DNA of 64,000 bases from JAEUNX01 sp034004685 (lineage in GTDB: Bacteria; Pseudomonadota; Gammaproteobacteria; Burkholderiales; Rhodocyclaceae), in contig JAVEWG010000016.1 of assembly GCA_034004685.1 (NCBI GenBank), forward strand, positions 1 through 64,000, in the 5' to 3' direction. The notes under the pieces were generated by a model. That model was not told where the DNA came from. It did no database searches and saw only the letters and a program-made list of their open reading frames with translations. Below, in pieces: positions 37,507-44,755 of the stretch. Each line of letters begins with the position of its first letter. Within the stretch, counting starts at the first letter, position 1. Both the position numbers and the translations under genes were made by a program.

Positions 37507-38274
37507 GTGAGCGAAGCGGTATCTCGACGTTACGACGTCGTCACCCTGTTTCCGGAGATGTTCGCGGCCCTCACCGGGTCGGGCATCACCCGGCGGGCGC
37601 GGGACCGGGGTTTGTATGCTTTGCATTACTGGAATCCGCGGGATTTCGCGGAAAACGTCCATCGCACGGTGGATGATCGCCCCTACGGAGGCGGGCCGGG
37701 AATGGTGATGATGCCAGGTCCTCTGGAAGCGGCCATCGAATCCGCCCGGGAAGCCCAGCTGACCGAGCTGGGAGTAGTTGGAAAGGTGATCTACCTGTCA
37801 CCCCAGGGCAGCAAGCTTGACCACGCCCGGGTGATGGCGTTGAAGGAAGCACCCGCCCTCACCCTCTTGTGCGGCCGCTACGAGGGGGTGGATCAGCGGG
37901 TCATAGACCGCTGCGTGGATGAGGAAATCTCCTTAGGAGACTTTGTCCTCTCCGGCGGCGAGCTGGCTGCAATGGTAGTACTGGATGCAATCATCCGGCA
38001 GTTGCCGGGAGCGCTGAACGACGGCGATTCGGCGGTGGAGGATTCCTTCGTCACCGGGCTGCTGGACTGCCCCCATTACACCCGTCCCGAAACATATCGG
38101 GGCATGGGGGTTCCCGCCGAATTGTTATCGGGGGATCACGCAAGAATTCGCCGCTGGCGCCTCAAAAGGGCATTGGAGGCAACCCAGGTCAAACGCCCGG
38201 ACCTCATCACAGGCCGGACCTTGACCCGGGAAGAAGTGGTTCTGCTGGCGGAAATCCGGCAGGATCGGCAATGA
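37507..38274 (+). CDS. trmD: tRNA (guanine-37-N1)-methyltransferase
   Basis: TrmD methylates G37 of tRNAs read by CNN codons, including tRNA-Pro(GGG), which is also encoded in this window. It uses SAM bound in a trefoil-knot SPOUT fold. Family motifs are YDVVTLFPEMF, DDRPYGGGPGMVMMPGPLE, VIYLSPQG, LCGRYEGVDQRV and DEEISLGDFVLSGGE. The start is uncertain: GTG at 37507 is used here and gives 255 residues. A TTG at 37495 overlapping the rimM stop gives 259. Neither has a strong ribosome site, so translation probably depends on coupling to rimM. Confidence 0.96.
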   Translation: MSEAVSRRYDVVTLFPEMFAALTGSGITRRARDRGLYALHYWNPRDFAENVHRTVDDRPYGGGPGMVMMPGPLEAAIESAREAQLTELGVVGKVIYLSPQGSKLDHARVMALKEAPALTLLCGRYEGVDQRVIDRCVDEEISLGDFVLSGGELAAMVVLDAIIRQLPGALNDGDSAVEDSFVTGLLDCPHYTRPETYRGMGVPAELLSGDHARIRRWRLKRALEATQVKRPDLITGRTLTREEVVLLAEIRQDRQ

Positions 38275-38383
38275 GGCGAGGGAAGCAGTGAATCCCGACC
38301 CGAAGAAAACGGCGCGCACCAGGTGGCGACCTGCTCTGCGCGAAAGGCCGAAACGGGCCATGACTAGCAACAGGAGCTGACGC

Positions 38384-38776
38384 ATGAATCTGATTGAAAA
38401 ACTCGAGCAGGAAGAAATCGCTCGCCTCACCCAAGGCAAGACCCTCCCTGAATTCGCCCCGGGCGACACCGTGGTGGTCCAGGTCAAGGTTAAGGAAGGC
38501 ACCCGGGAACGTCTGCAGGCTTACGAAGGCGTGGTGATTGCCAAGCGCAATCGTGGCCTGAACTCCTCCTTCATCGTCCGCAAGATTTCTTCCGGCGAAG
38601 GCGTGGAACGGACCTTCCAGACTTACTCCCCGCTAGTGGCATCGCTGGAAGTGAAGCGTCGCGGCGATGTGCGCCGCGCCAAACTCTATTACCTGCGCCA
38701 ACGTTCCGGCAAGTCCGCCCGAATCAAGGAAAAGCTGGACTACAAGTCCGCCGCTTCCAAAAAGCAGCAGGGCTAA
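38384..38776 (+). CDS. rplS: 50S ribosomal protein L19
   Basis: L19 sits at the 30S-50S interface. The 130-residue product begins MNLIEKLEQEEIARLTQGKT and contains FAPGDTVVVQVKVKEGTRER, RNRGLNSSFIVRKISSGEGV and the basic RRGDVRRAKLYYLRQRSGKS. A strong AGGAG ribosome site precedes the ATG. It is the last gene of its operon and is followed by a strong terminator. Confidence 0.98.
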   Translation: MNLIEKLEQEEIARLTQGKTLPEFAPGDTVVVQVKVKEGTRERLQAYEGVVIAKRNRGLNSSFIVRKISSGEGVERTFQTYSPLVASLEVKRRGDVRRAKLYYLRQRSGKSARIKEKLDYKSAASKKQQG

Positions 38777-38811
38777 GCCACTTCCACCGATCTGCTTCGG
38801 TGGAACCCATG

Positions 38812-38838
38812 ACGGGACCCTCACGGGTCCCGTTTTTT
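38812..38838 (+). terminator. rho-independent terminator after rplS
   Basis: A 9-bp perfect stem (ACGGGACCC / GGGTCCCGT) with loop TCAC is followed by TTTTT, 35 bp after the rplS stop. Confidence 0.93.
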
Positions 38839-39173
38839 ATCTGGCCAGCACCAGCGGCAGCAATCCGGGAAGCAAAAACCCTCGGGACGAAGCAGTTGGG
38901 GTACTGCCAAAGAAAGCAAAAGGCCAGGCAGGCCGATGCCAAAAGCCGACAGCATGGCTTGAATCTCCGCGTCACCGTCCGGTCCCGCACCAGCGCTTCA
39001 CCCTCTGGATACGGCACCGAAACCGTCCACGGGTCCACCGAGATGCTCTGCGGCATACCTCTCGAGACAGTTGCGAGTCCGGCGCCTTAGTCGAATAATT
39101 CGGCCCGGCCCAAGCTAATTGGGACGAAGGGTTGGCAAACGACAACCAAAACCTTGTCGCGGATGAAGAAAGC
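38839..39173. other. intergenic region without a supported gene
   Basis: This stretch of about 335 bp lies between two terminators that face each other, from rplS and from tRNA-Pro. I see no supported coding frame, RNA or repeat. A 44-codon minus-strand frame starting MLSAFGIGLPGLLLSLAV is hydrophobic at first but turns Cys/Trp-rich and has no context. Confidence 0.6.
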
Positions 39174-39199
39174 AAAAAGGCCAGTCTTTCGACTGGCCT
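39174..39199 (-). terminator. rho-independent terminator of tRNA-Pro
   Basis: On the minus strand, AGGCCAGTC-GAAA-GACTGGCCT (9-bp stem, GNRA loop) is followed by TTTTT, starting 17 nt after the tRNA 3' end. Confidence 0.92.
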
Positions 39200-39215
39200 A
39201 AGTGCTTGTTTCTAT

Positions 39216-39293
<78 letters not shown>

Positions 39294-39304
39294 CACAGAA
39301 AAAA

Positions 39305-39332
39305 ATTATATCACAGAATCCAATTTTTTCAA
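39305..39332 (-). promoter_or_regulatory. promoter of tRNA-Pro
   Basis: On the minus strand TTGAAA and a perfect TATAAT are spaced by 16 bp, ending 12 bp before the tRNA 5' end. The discriminator region before the tRNA is AT-rich, unlike the GC-rich surroundings. Confidence 0.85.
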
Positions 39333-39338
39333 GGGAAA

Positions 39339-39722
39339 TCAGGCTTTGAGGGATGTTAATAGGTCCACCAAGCCAACCCGTATACTGCTGATCTGACTCC
39401 CTAGCCGGTCCACTTCCTCTTCGGCCTCGTGGCGTTGAACAGCAGACTCCTCTAGCTGGTGCCGCGCACCGGAAATGGTAAACCCATCGGCATACAGTAG
39501 ATCCCGGATTCGCCGAACCAGTAGCACTTCATGGTGCTGATAGTAACGCCGGTTACCCCGGCGTTTTACGGGCTTAAGCTGAGTAAACTCCTGTTCCCAA
39601 TAGCGCAAAACGTGGGCTTTGACACCGCACAGTTCGCTTACTTCCCCAATGGTGAAGTAACGTTTGGCTGGAATCGGGGGAAGAACACCCCCTTCCCCTT
39701 CAGGCAAGTTGCTCTGCTGCAT
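39339..39722 (-). CDS. MerR family transcriptional regulator
   Basis: The 127-residue protein has an N-terminal winged helix, FTIGEVSELCGVKAHVLRYW, then KPVKRRGNRRYY and a C-terminal coiled coil (QRHEAEEEVDRLGSQISSIR). The effector domain is minimal and lacks the Cys residues of metal sensors. This position directly after ihfA, as the last gene of the pheST-ihfA operon, is conserved in Proteobacteria; the target genes are not established. It overlaps the 3' end of ihfA by 23 bp. Confidence 0.92.
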   Translation of the reverse strand: MQQSNLPEGEGGVLPPIPAKRYFTIGEVSELCGVKAHVLRYWEQEFTQLKPVKRRGNRRYYQHHEVLLVRRIRDLLYADGFTISGARHQLEESAVQRHEAEEEVDRLGSQISSIRVGLVDLLTSLKA

Positions 39723-40017
39723 TGCTTAGTTGCTCCACGGCAGCTTTCAGCTTCTGACTGGCATGGAAAGTGACTACGCGGCGTGCGGTAATCGGAATTT
39801 CCTCGCCGGTTTTAGGATTGCGCCCTGGACGCTGAGGCTTGTCCCGCAGCTGAAAATTCCCGAAGCCAGACAGTTTGACGCACTCGCCTCGCTCCAACGC
39901 CAGACGGATTTCCTCGAAGAAACCTTCCACCATGTCCTTCGATTCACGCTTATTCAAACCAACTCGCTCAAAGAGCAGTTCCGCCAGCTCCGCCTTGGTC
40001 AAGGTCATCATTGTCAT
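39700..40017 (-). CDS. ihfA: integration host factor subunit alpha
   Basis: IHF-alpha forms a DNA-bending heterodimer with IHF-beta, whose gene is also in this window. The 105-residue product has LTKAELAELLFERVGLNKRE, VKLSGFGNFQLRDK, and the DNA-intercalating beta-arm RPGRNPKTGEEIPITARRVV with the conserved Pro. Three in-frame ATGs are close together; the first (40017) begins one base after the pheT stop and is coupled to it. The canonical family start is MTLTKAEL at 40008. Confidence 0.97.
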   Translation of the reverse strand: MTMMTLTKAELAELLFERVGLNKRESKDMVEGFFEEIRLALERGECVKLSGFGNFQLRDKPQRPGRNPKTGEEIPITARRVVTFHASQKLKAAVEQLSNAAEQLA

Positions 40018-40018
40018 C

Positions 40019-42397
40019 TTATCCCCGCAACTGAGCAGCGAAAGACTCCATCCCATGACGGACCAGGGCAGTAATGGCCGCTTCGACCTCCGACTCCTCA
40101 AGAGTTCGCTGAGTATCTTGCATCAACACCCTGAAAGCAAGGCTCTTTTTCCCTTCACCGATGCCCTTGCCATCGTACATGTCGAACAACTCGATGGAGG
40201 TCACGATGGGGGCAGCGACCCCTTGCAAAGCCTTGAGCAAATCAGCGGCCGCCACGCTGCCATCCAGCACGAAGGCAAGATCCCGGCTCACCGCAGGCAT
40301 CCTGGAAACCCCTGCGTAGGTAGGCAACCCCGCTAGTTCTGCGGCGGCCATGTCCACTTCAAAGACCACCGGCGTCACCCCCAGATCGTATTTCTGCACC
40401 CATTGAGGATGCAGTTCACCAAGGATTCCGATGGATTCCCCCGACAGCAAGACTTCCGCGCTCCGCCCAGGATGAAGCGCGGGATGAGTCAGCCTGCGGA
40501 ATTCAAGAAGCCGGGGCGCAAAGATGCTCTCCAAATCACCCTTCAGGTCGAAGAAATCTGCGTTTCGGGTGGCACTCCCCCATTGCTCGGCCATCACCGG
40601 CCCGGCGGCCAACGCCGCCAGCCGCACCGGTTGATAGTAGCCGGCCACCGGCGTGCCCGCCGGATCATGGGCAAAACAACGGCCGACTTCGAACACTCGC
40701 ACCCGGCCCACTTGCCGCTTGCGATTCGTGGCGAGGTTGGCGATCAATCCACCGACCAGACTGGAACGCATTACACTCATCTGGCTGGCAATGGGATTGG
40801 CCAACCGCACCGGCTTAGCGTTGCCGCAGAAATCCGCTTCCCAGGCGTCATCGACAAAGGCGAAGTTCACCACCTCCTGGAAATCCCGCCCTGCCATCAG
40901 ATGGCGCACAGTCCAGCGGGAACGGCTTTCCTCTGTCTGGGGCAACATGGCCAGAACACCTCGGGGTTCAGGCGCAGGCATATTATCGTAGCCATGCAGG
41001 CGGGCGACTTCCTCCACCAGATCTTCTTCGATTTCGATATCGAACCGATAGGAGGGGGCAATCACCTGACAGACATCACCCTGCTCCTCCACCCGCAGAT
41101 GCACCCGCTCCAGCAGGGCGATGATTTCCTGGTCATTCAAGTCCAACCCCAGGAGCTTGCGCACCCGTTCCGGGCGCAACCGCACGGGATGCATCACAGG
41201 AAGATGGCTGGTGGATTCCGCGCGAACCACCGGCCCCGCTGCACCGCCACAGATCTGGAGAATGAGCGTCGTTGCCCGCTCCAGAGCGCAAGGCGCCAGT
41301 TCCGGATCCACCCCCCGCTCGAACCGATGGGATGCATCGGATGAGAAACCGTAACGGCGAGCCCGCCCAGCGATGGCTGAAGGGGTAAAAAAAGCACTTT
41401 CCAAAAAGACGTCCCGAGTCTCGAGGGAGATCCCGCTGTATTCGCCCCCCATGACACCAGCCATGGCCAGAACACCGCGCTCGTCTGCAATGAGCAGGGT
41501 CGAGGGGTCGGGCGCTACGGTTTGGCCATTCAGCAGGACGAACTGCTCGCCTTCCGCTGGCAGCCGGACATGAATGGCTCCCTCCAGCTTGGCGTTATCG
41601 AAGGCGTGCAGGGGTTGCCCCAACTCCAGCATCACGTAGTTGGTCACATCCACCAAGGCGCTGATCGGACGCAAGCCACAGCGACTCAGGCGATCGGCCA
41701 TCCAGCCCGGAGTAGGAGCCTTGGCATCCACCCCCCGGAGGATTCGACCGCAGTAGCGCGGACACGCCTGCGGCGCATCCAGGACGATCGCCCGGGTGGC
41801 ATCGATAGTCGGCTCGACCGGGATGCACTCTGGCAGGGTCAAGGGAGCGCCGGTAATGGCCGCCACTTCCCTGGCCACGCCTACCAAGCTTAAGCAATCA
41901 GCCCGGTTGGGTGTCAGCTTGATGGTAAACAGGGTGTCGTCCAGCCCCAATAGGGCCCGCACGTCCAGGCCTACTGGCGCATCCACCGCCAGGCGGAGCA
42001 ATCCACCCTGGTCATCGGACAAGCCAAGTTCCCGACCGGAACAAAGCATTCCAAAGGATTCCACACCCCGGAGCTTGGCTGGCTTGATCTCGAAACCAGG
42101 CAAGCGAGCACCAACCAGAGCACAGGGCACCTTCATCCCGGCCTCGGCATTGGGTGCCCCGCAAACGATCTGCAAGGGTGCCCCCGCCCCCACATCGACG
42201 CTGCAAACCTTCAGCTTGTCGGCATCGGAATGCTTTTCGGCGGTCAGAATATGGCCGACCACCACTTTTTCAAAAGGTGGGGCCACCGGATTCTGCTCTT
42301 CCACCTCGAGCCCCGCCATGGTGAGCAGATGACCTAGTTGATCGGCGGACAGAGACGGGTTAACCAGCTCCCGCAGCCAGTATTCGGAAAACTGCAT
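40019..42397 (-). CDS. pheT: phenylalanine--tRNA ligase subunit beta
   Basis: PheT is the beta subunit of the alpha2-beta2 Phe-tRNA synthetase. The 792-residue product contains an N-terminal tRNA-binding OB domain (VVVGHILTAEKHSDADKLKV), the B3/B4 editing domain, the B5 domain, a degenerate synthetase-like core, and a C-terminal anticodon-binding FDX-ACB domain (YAGVSRMPAVSRDLAFVLDG). It follows pheS after 5 bp and is coupled to ihfA. Confidence 0.98.
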   Translation of the reverse strand: MQFSEYWLRELVNPSLSADQLGHLLTMAGLEVEEQNPVAPPFEKVVVGHILTAEKHSDADKLKVCSVDVGAGAPLQIVCGAPNAEAGMKVPCALVGARLPGFEIKPAKLRGVESFGMLCSGRELGLSDDQGGLLRLAVDAPVGLDVRALLGLDDTLFTIKLTPNRADCLSLVGVAREVAAITGAPLTLPECIPVEPTIDATRAIVLDAPQACPRYCGRILRGVDAKAPTPGWMADRLSRCGLRPISALVDVTNYVMLELGQPLHAFDNAKLEGAIHVRLPAEGEQFVLLNGQTVAPDPSTLLIADERGVLAMAGVMGGEYSGISLETRDVFLESAFFTPSAIAGRARRYGFSSDASHRFERGVDPELAPCALERATTLILQICGGAAGPVVRAESTSHLPVMHPVRLRPERVRKLLGLDLNDQEIIALLERVHLRVEEQGDVCQVIAPSYRFDIEIEEDLVEEVARLHGYDNMPAPEPRGVLAMLPQTEESRSRWTVRHLMAGRDFQEVVNFAFVDDAWEADFCGNAKPVRLANPIASQMSVMRSSLVGGLIANLATNRKRQVGRVRVFEVGRCFAHDPAGTPVAGYYQPVRLAALAAGPVMAEQWGSATRNADFFDLKGDLESIFAPRLLEFRRLTHPALHPGRSAEVLLSGESIGILGELHPQWVQKYDLGVTPVVFEVDMAAAELAGLPTYAGVSRMPAVSRDLAFVLDGSVAAADLLKALQGVAAPIVTSIELFDMYDGKGIGEGKKSLAFRVLMQDTQRTLEESEVEAAITALVRHGMESFAAQLRG

Positions 42398-42402
42398 GAC
42401 GA

Positions 42403-43434
42403 TTACCTGAATTGGGCAAGAAAACGAAGATCGCCTTCGAAGAACAGACGCAGATCATTCACCCCGTAACGGAGCATGGTGAGACGGTCAGGACCCATGC
42501 CAAAAGCAAAGCCAGTGTATTGTTCCGGGTCAATCCCGCCATGGCGCAGCACATTGGGATGGACCATCCCACAGCCAGCGATCTCCAGCCAGCGCCCCTT
42601 CATGTCTCCATGCATGAAGGCCACGTCGATCTCGGCGCTAGGTTCGGTGAACGGGAAAAAGGAGGGCCGGAAGCGCACCTGCAGATCATCACTCTCGAAA
42701 AACTTGCGCAGGAAATCGGTAATCACGCCCTTGAGGCCCGCGAAGCTCACACCCTGCCCCACCCACAGGCCTTCGACCTGGTGAAACATTGGCGAATGGG
42801 TGGCGTCGGAATCCACCCGATAAACCCGCCCGGGGATGACAACGCGAATCTCAGGCATCGCGGGCAGGTGGCCATAACGGGCCACATGGGCCTGCATGGT
42901 GCGGATCTGGACCGGACTGGTATGGGTACGCAGCAACACCTGCTCTCCGTCCTGGAGATAGAAGGTGTCGTGCATCGAGCGGGCCGGGTGATCCTCTGGC
43001 GTATTGAGAGCGGTGAAATTATGGAAATCGGTCTCGATCTCCGGCCCATCCGCCACCTCGAAGCCGATGGAGCGGAATAACCCTTCAATCCGCTCGATGG
43101 TTCGGCTCACCGGATGCAACCCTCCCCGGCCCATGCCCCGACCGGGCAGGGTGATATCCAGGGCTTCCGCTTCGAGCTGGGCCTTGAGGGCAGCCTCCCG
43201 CAGGGCGTTACGGCGAGTTTCGAGCGCCCCTTCCACGGCATCCTTGGCGCGGTTGATCTGCGCTCCTGCGGCGCGCCTGGCCTCCGGATCCAGCTTACCG
43301 AGGCCCTTGAGTCGCTCGGTAAGCAGACCGGATTTACCCAAGTAGCGGGCCTTGGCCTGCTCCAACTGATTGACGTCGGAAGCCGCAGAGAAATCGGCAC
43401 CGGCCTGGCCAACGATTTGATCGAGAGTTTCCAT
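42403..43434 (-). CDS. pheS: phenylalanine--tRNA ligase subunit alpha
   Basis: PheS is the catalytic class II subunit. The 343-residue protein has an N-terminal coiled coil (about residues 15-85). Motif 2 covers VYRVDSDATHSPMFHQVEG, with the amino-acid pocket in FRPSFFPFTEPSAEID. Motif 3 is GFAFGMGPDRLTMLRYG. The position equivalent to E. coli Ala294 is Ala in this motif 3 region (GFAFGMG), the wild-type state. The gene is separated from rplT by an intrinsic terminator. Confidence 0.98.
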   Translation of the reverse strand: METLDQIVGQAGADFSAASDVNQLEQAKARYLGKSGLLTERLKGLGKLDPEARRAAGAQINRAKDAVEGALETRRNALREAALKAQLEAEALDITLPGRGMGRGGLHPVSRTIERIEGLFRSIGFEVADGPEIETDFHNFTALNTPEDHPARSMHDTFYLQDGEQVLLRTHTSPVQIRTMQAHVARYGHLPAMPEIRVVIPGRVYRVDSDATHSPMFHQVEGLWVGQGVSFAGLKGVITDFLRKFFESDDLQVRFRPSFFPFTEPSAEIDVAFMHGDMKGRWLEIAGCGMVHPNVLRHGGIDPEQYTGFAFGMGPDRLTMLRYGVNDLRLFFEGDLRFLAQFR

Positions 43435-43454
43435 CTGTGATTACCGGAAATTCA

Positions 43455-43486
43455 GAAAAAAAAAGGAGGCCAGGCCTCCTTTTTTT
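43455..43486 (-). terminator. terminator or attenuator between rplT and pheS
   Basis: AGGAGG-CCTGG-CCTCCT flanked by runs of A and T works in both directions; on the minus strand it is followed by nine Ts. It lies 14 nt after the rplT stop and 21 nt before the pheS ATG. No leader peptide with Phe codons fits between. It probably reduces read-through from the infC operon into pheST. Confidence 0.88.
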
Positions 43487-43499
43487 GCGTGCCGCCCTA

Positions 43500-43859
43500 T
43501 CAGACAGCCAGCTTGGCCTTCGCTTGCTCGGCAAGGGCCGCAAAAGCGGGCTTGTCGAACACGGCGAGATCGGCCAGCACCTTGCGGTCCACTTCCACAG
43601 CAGCCTTCTTGAGGCCGTTCATGAACGTGCTGTAGGTCAAGCCCAACTCGCGGGCGGCCGCGTTGATCCGGGTGATCCACAGGGCGCGGAACTGACGCTT
43701 GCGCTGACGGCGGTCGCGGTAGGCATATTGCCCAGCCTTCATGACCGCCTGTTTGGCGATTCGATATACGTTTTTACGACGGCCACGGTAACCCTTGGCC
43801 TGGTCCAGGACCTTCTTATGACGTGCGCGGGCGGTTACACCACGTTTGACTCGGGGCAT
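43500..43859 (-). CDS. rplT: 50S ribosomal protein L20
   Basis: L20 is an early 50S assembly protein and, in other bacteria, the autogenous repressor of rpmI-rplT. The 119-residue product begins MPRVKRGVTARARHKKVLDQ and contains GYRGRRKNVYRIAKQAVMKA and LWITRINAAARELGLTYSTF. It lies 12 bp after rpmI. Confidence 0.98.
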   Translation of the reverse strand: MPRVKRGVTARARHKKVLDQAKGYRGRRKNVYRIAKQAVMKAGQYAYRDRRQRKRQFRALWITRINAAARELGLTYSTFMNGLKKAAVEVDRKVLADLAVFDKPAFAALAEQAKAKLAV

Positions 43860-43871
43860 CTCGTTCTCCTA

Positions 43872-44069
43872 TCAAGCGTAAGGCAGCATGGCGCGGATCA
43901 ACTTCTCATCGGCGGCATGGACTTCGGTCATGCCCCGCAGCTGGCGCTTGCTCTTGGTGGTCTTCTTGGTAAGGATGTGGCGCTTGAACGCCTGGGAACG
44001 CTTGATGCTCCCGCTTGAGCGGATCTTGAACCGCTTGGCGGCCCCGCTCTTGGTCTTCATCTTGGGCAT
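43872..44069 (-). CDS. rpmI: 50S ribosomal protein L35
   Basis: This is a 65-residue, Lys/Arg-rich protein beginning MPKMKTKSGAAKRFKIRSSG, with the family block RQLRGMTEVHAADEKLIRAM. A strong AGGAG ribosome site precedes the ATG at 44069; the open frame extends 22 codons upstream into the structured infC-rpmI spacer and is not used. Confidence 0.98.
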   Translation of the reverse strand: MPKMKTKSGAAKRFKIRSSGSIKRSQAFKRHILTKKTTKSKRQLRGMTEVHAADEKLIRAMLPYA

Positions 44070-44141
44070 GATAGCTCCTGAGTTTATGGATGAAGCCGGG
44101 TAGCGCGACCAAGCGCTTTCGAAACCCGACATCACTTATTG

Positions 44142-44185
44142 CATGGGACCAACTTCAGGCCCCATGTTCGATCCCTATCGGGATC
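44142..44185 (-). promoter_or_regulatory. two hairpins in the infC-rpmI spacer, possible L20 operator
   Basis: The 125-nt spacer holds GATCCC-GATA-GGGATC (44170-44185) and the longer-loop pair CATGGG/CCCATG (44142-44166). No U-run follows the first, so it is not a terminator. In E. coli and B. subtilis, ribosomal protein L20 binds structured RNA in this part of the operon to repress rpmI-rplT. A similar role is inferred from position only. Confidence 0.4.
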
Positions 44186-44194
44186 AAAATCGCA

Positions 44195-44725
44195 TCACTT
44201 CGCCACAACCTTCTTGATCGGCGCAATGATCATCACCATCTGACGCCCTTCCATCTTGGGCATCTGTTCCACCTGACCCAATTCTTCCAGGTCAGCCTTG
44301 ACTCGCTCCAGCTGCCGCAAGCCAAATTCCTGATGAGCCATTTCCCGACCCCGGAAGCGCAGTGTCACCTTGCACTTGTCACCTTCTTCCAGGAAACGCT
44401 TCAGGTTGCGCAACTTGATCTGGTAGTCATTCTCATCAGTACCAGGCCGCAGCTTCACCTCCTTGACCTGGATCTGCTTTTGCTTGAGCTTAGCTTCGTG
44501 GGCCTTCTTCGCTTCTTGATACTTGAACTTGCCGAAGTCCATGATCCGGCAGACCGGGGGGGCAGCCATGGGAGCGATCTCCACCAGATCCAGCTCCGCC
44601 TCCTCCGCCATGTTCATGGCTACCTGAATCGTAACGATCCCGGCCTGTTCTCCGTCCGCGTCAATGAGACGGACTTCCGGCGCATTAATTTCCCCGTTAA
44701 TACGCTGCTTCTTTTCTTGAGCGAT
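44195..44725 (-). CDS. infC: translation initiation factor IF-3 (AUC start codon)
   Basis: IF-3 binds the 30S subunit and rejects non-canonical start codons and wrong initiator tRNA. The 176-residue product starts at ATC (44725-44723) nine nt after GGAG and begins with IAQEKKQRINGEINAPEVRL. A TGA in the same frame lies two codons upstream, so no ATG, GTG or TTG can supply the conserved N-terminus. The first ATG (44617) would remove 36 residues of it. Rare AUU/AUC starts allow IF-3 to repress its own synthesis, as known for E. coli infC (AUU). The C-terminal domain (KLRPGTDENDYQIKLRNLKR) is normal. Confidence 0.96.
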   Translation of the reverse strand: MAQEKKQRINGEINAPEVRLIDADGEQAGIVTIQVAMNMAEEAELDLVEIAPMAAPPVCRIMDFGKFKYQEAKKAHEAKLKQKQIQVKEVKLRPGTDENDYQIKLRNLKRFLEEGDKCKVTLRFRGREMAHQEFGLRQLERVKADLEELGQVEQMPKMEGRQMVMIIAPIKKVVAK

Positions 44726-44755
44726 GGTTCAGATCTCCACGATTAGCAAACAATA

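Noticed and set aside
38960..39100. Hydrophobic 44-codon minus-strand frame MLSAFGIGLPGLLLSLAV between rplS and tRNA-Pro
   Set aside because: It becomes Cys/Trp-rich, runs into the rplS terminator, and has no ribosome site or context.
44195..44617. infC beginning at the first ATG (140 residues)
   Set aside because: This removes the conserved IF-3 N-terminal segment, which continues in frame up to an AUC start after GGAG.
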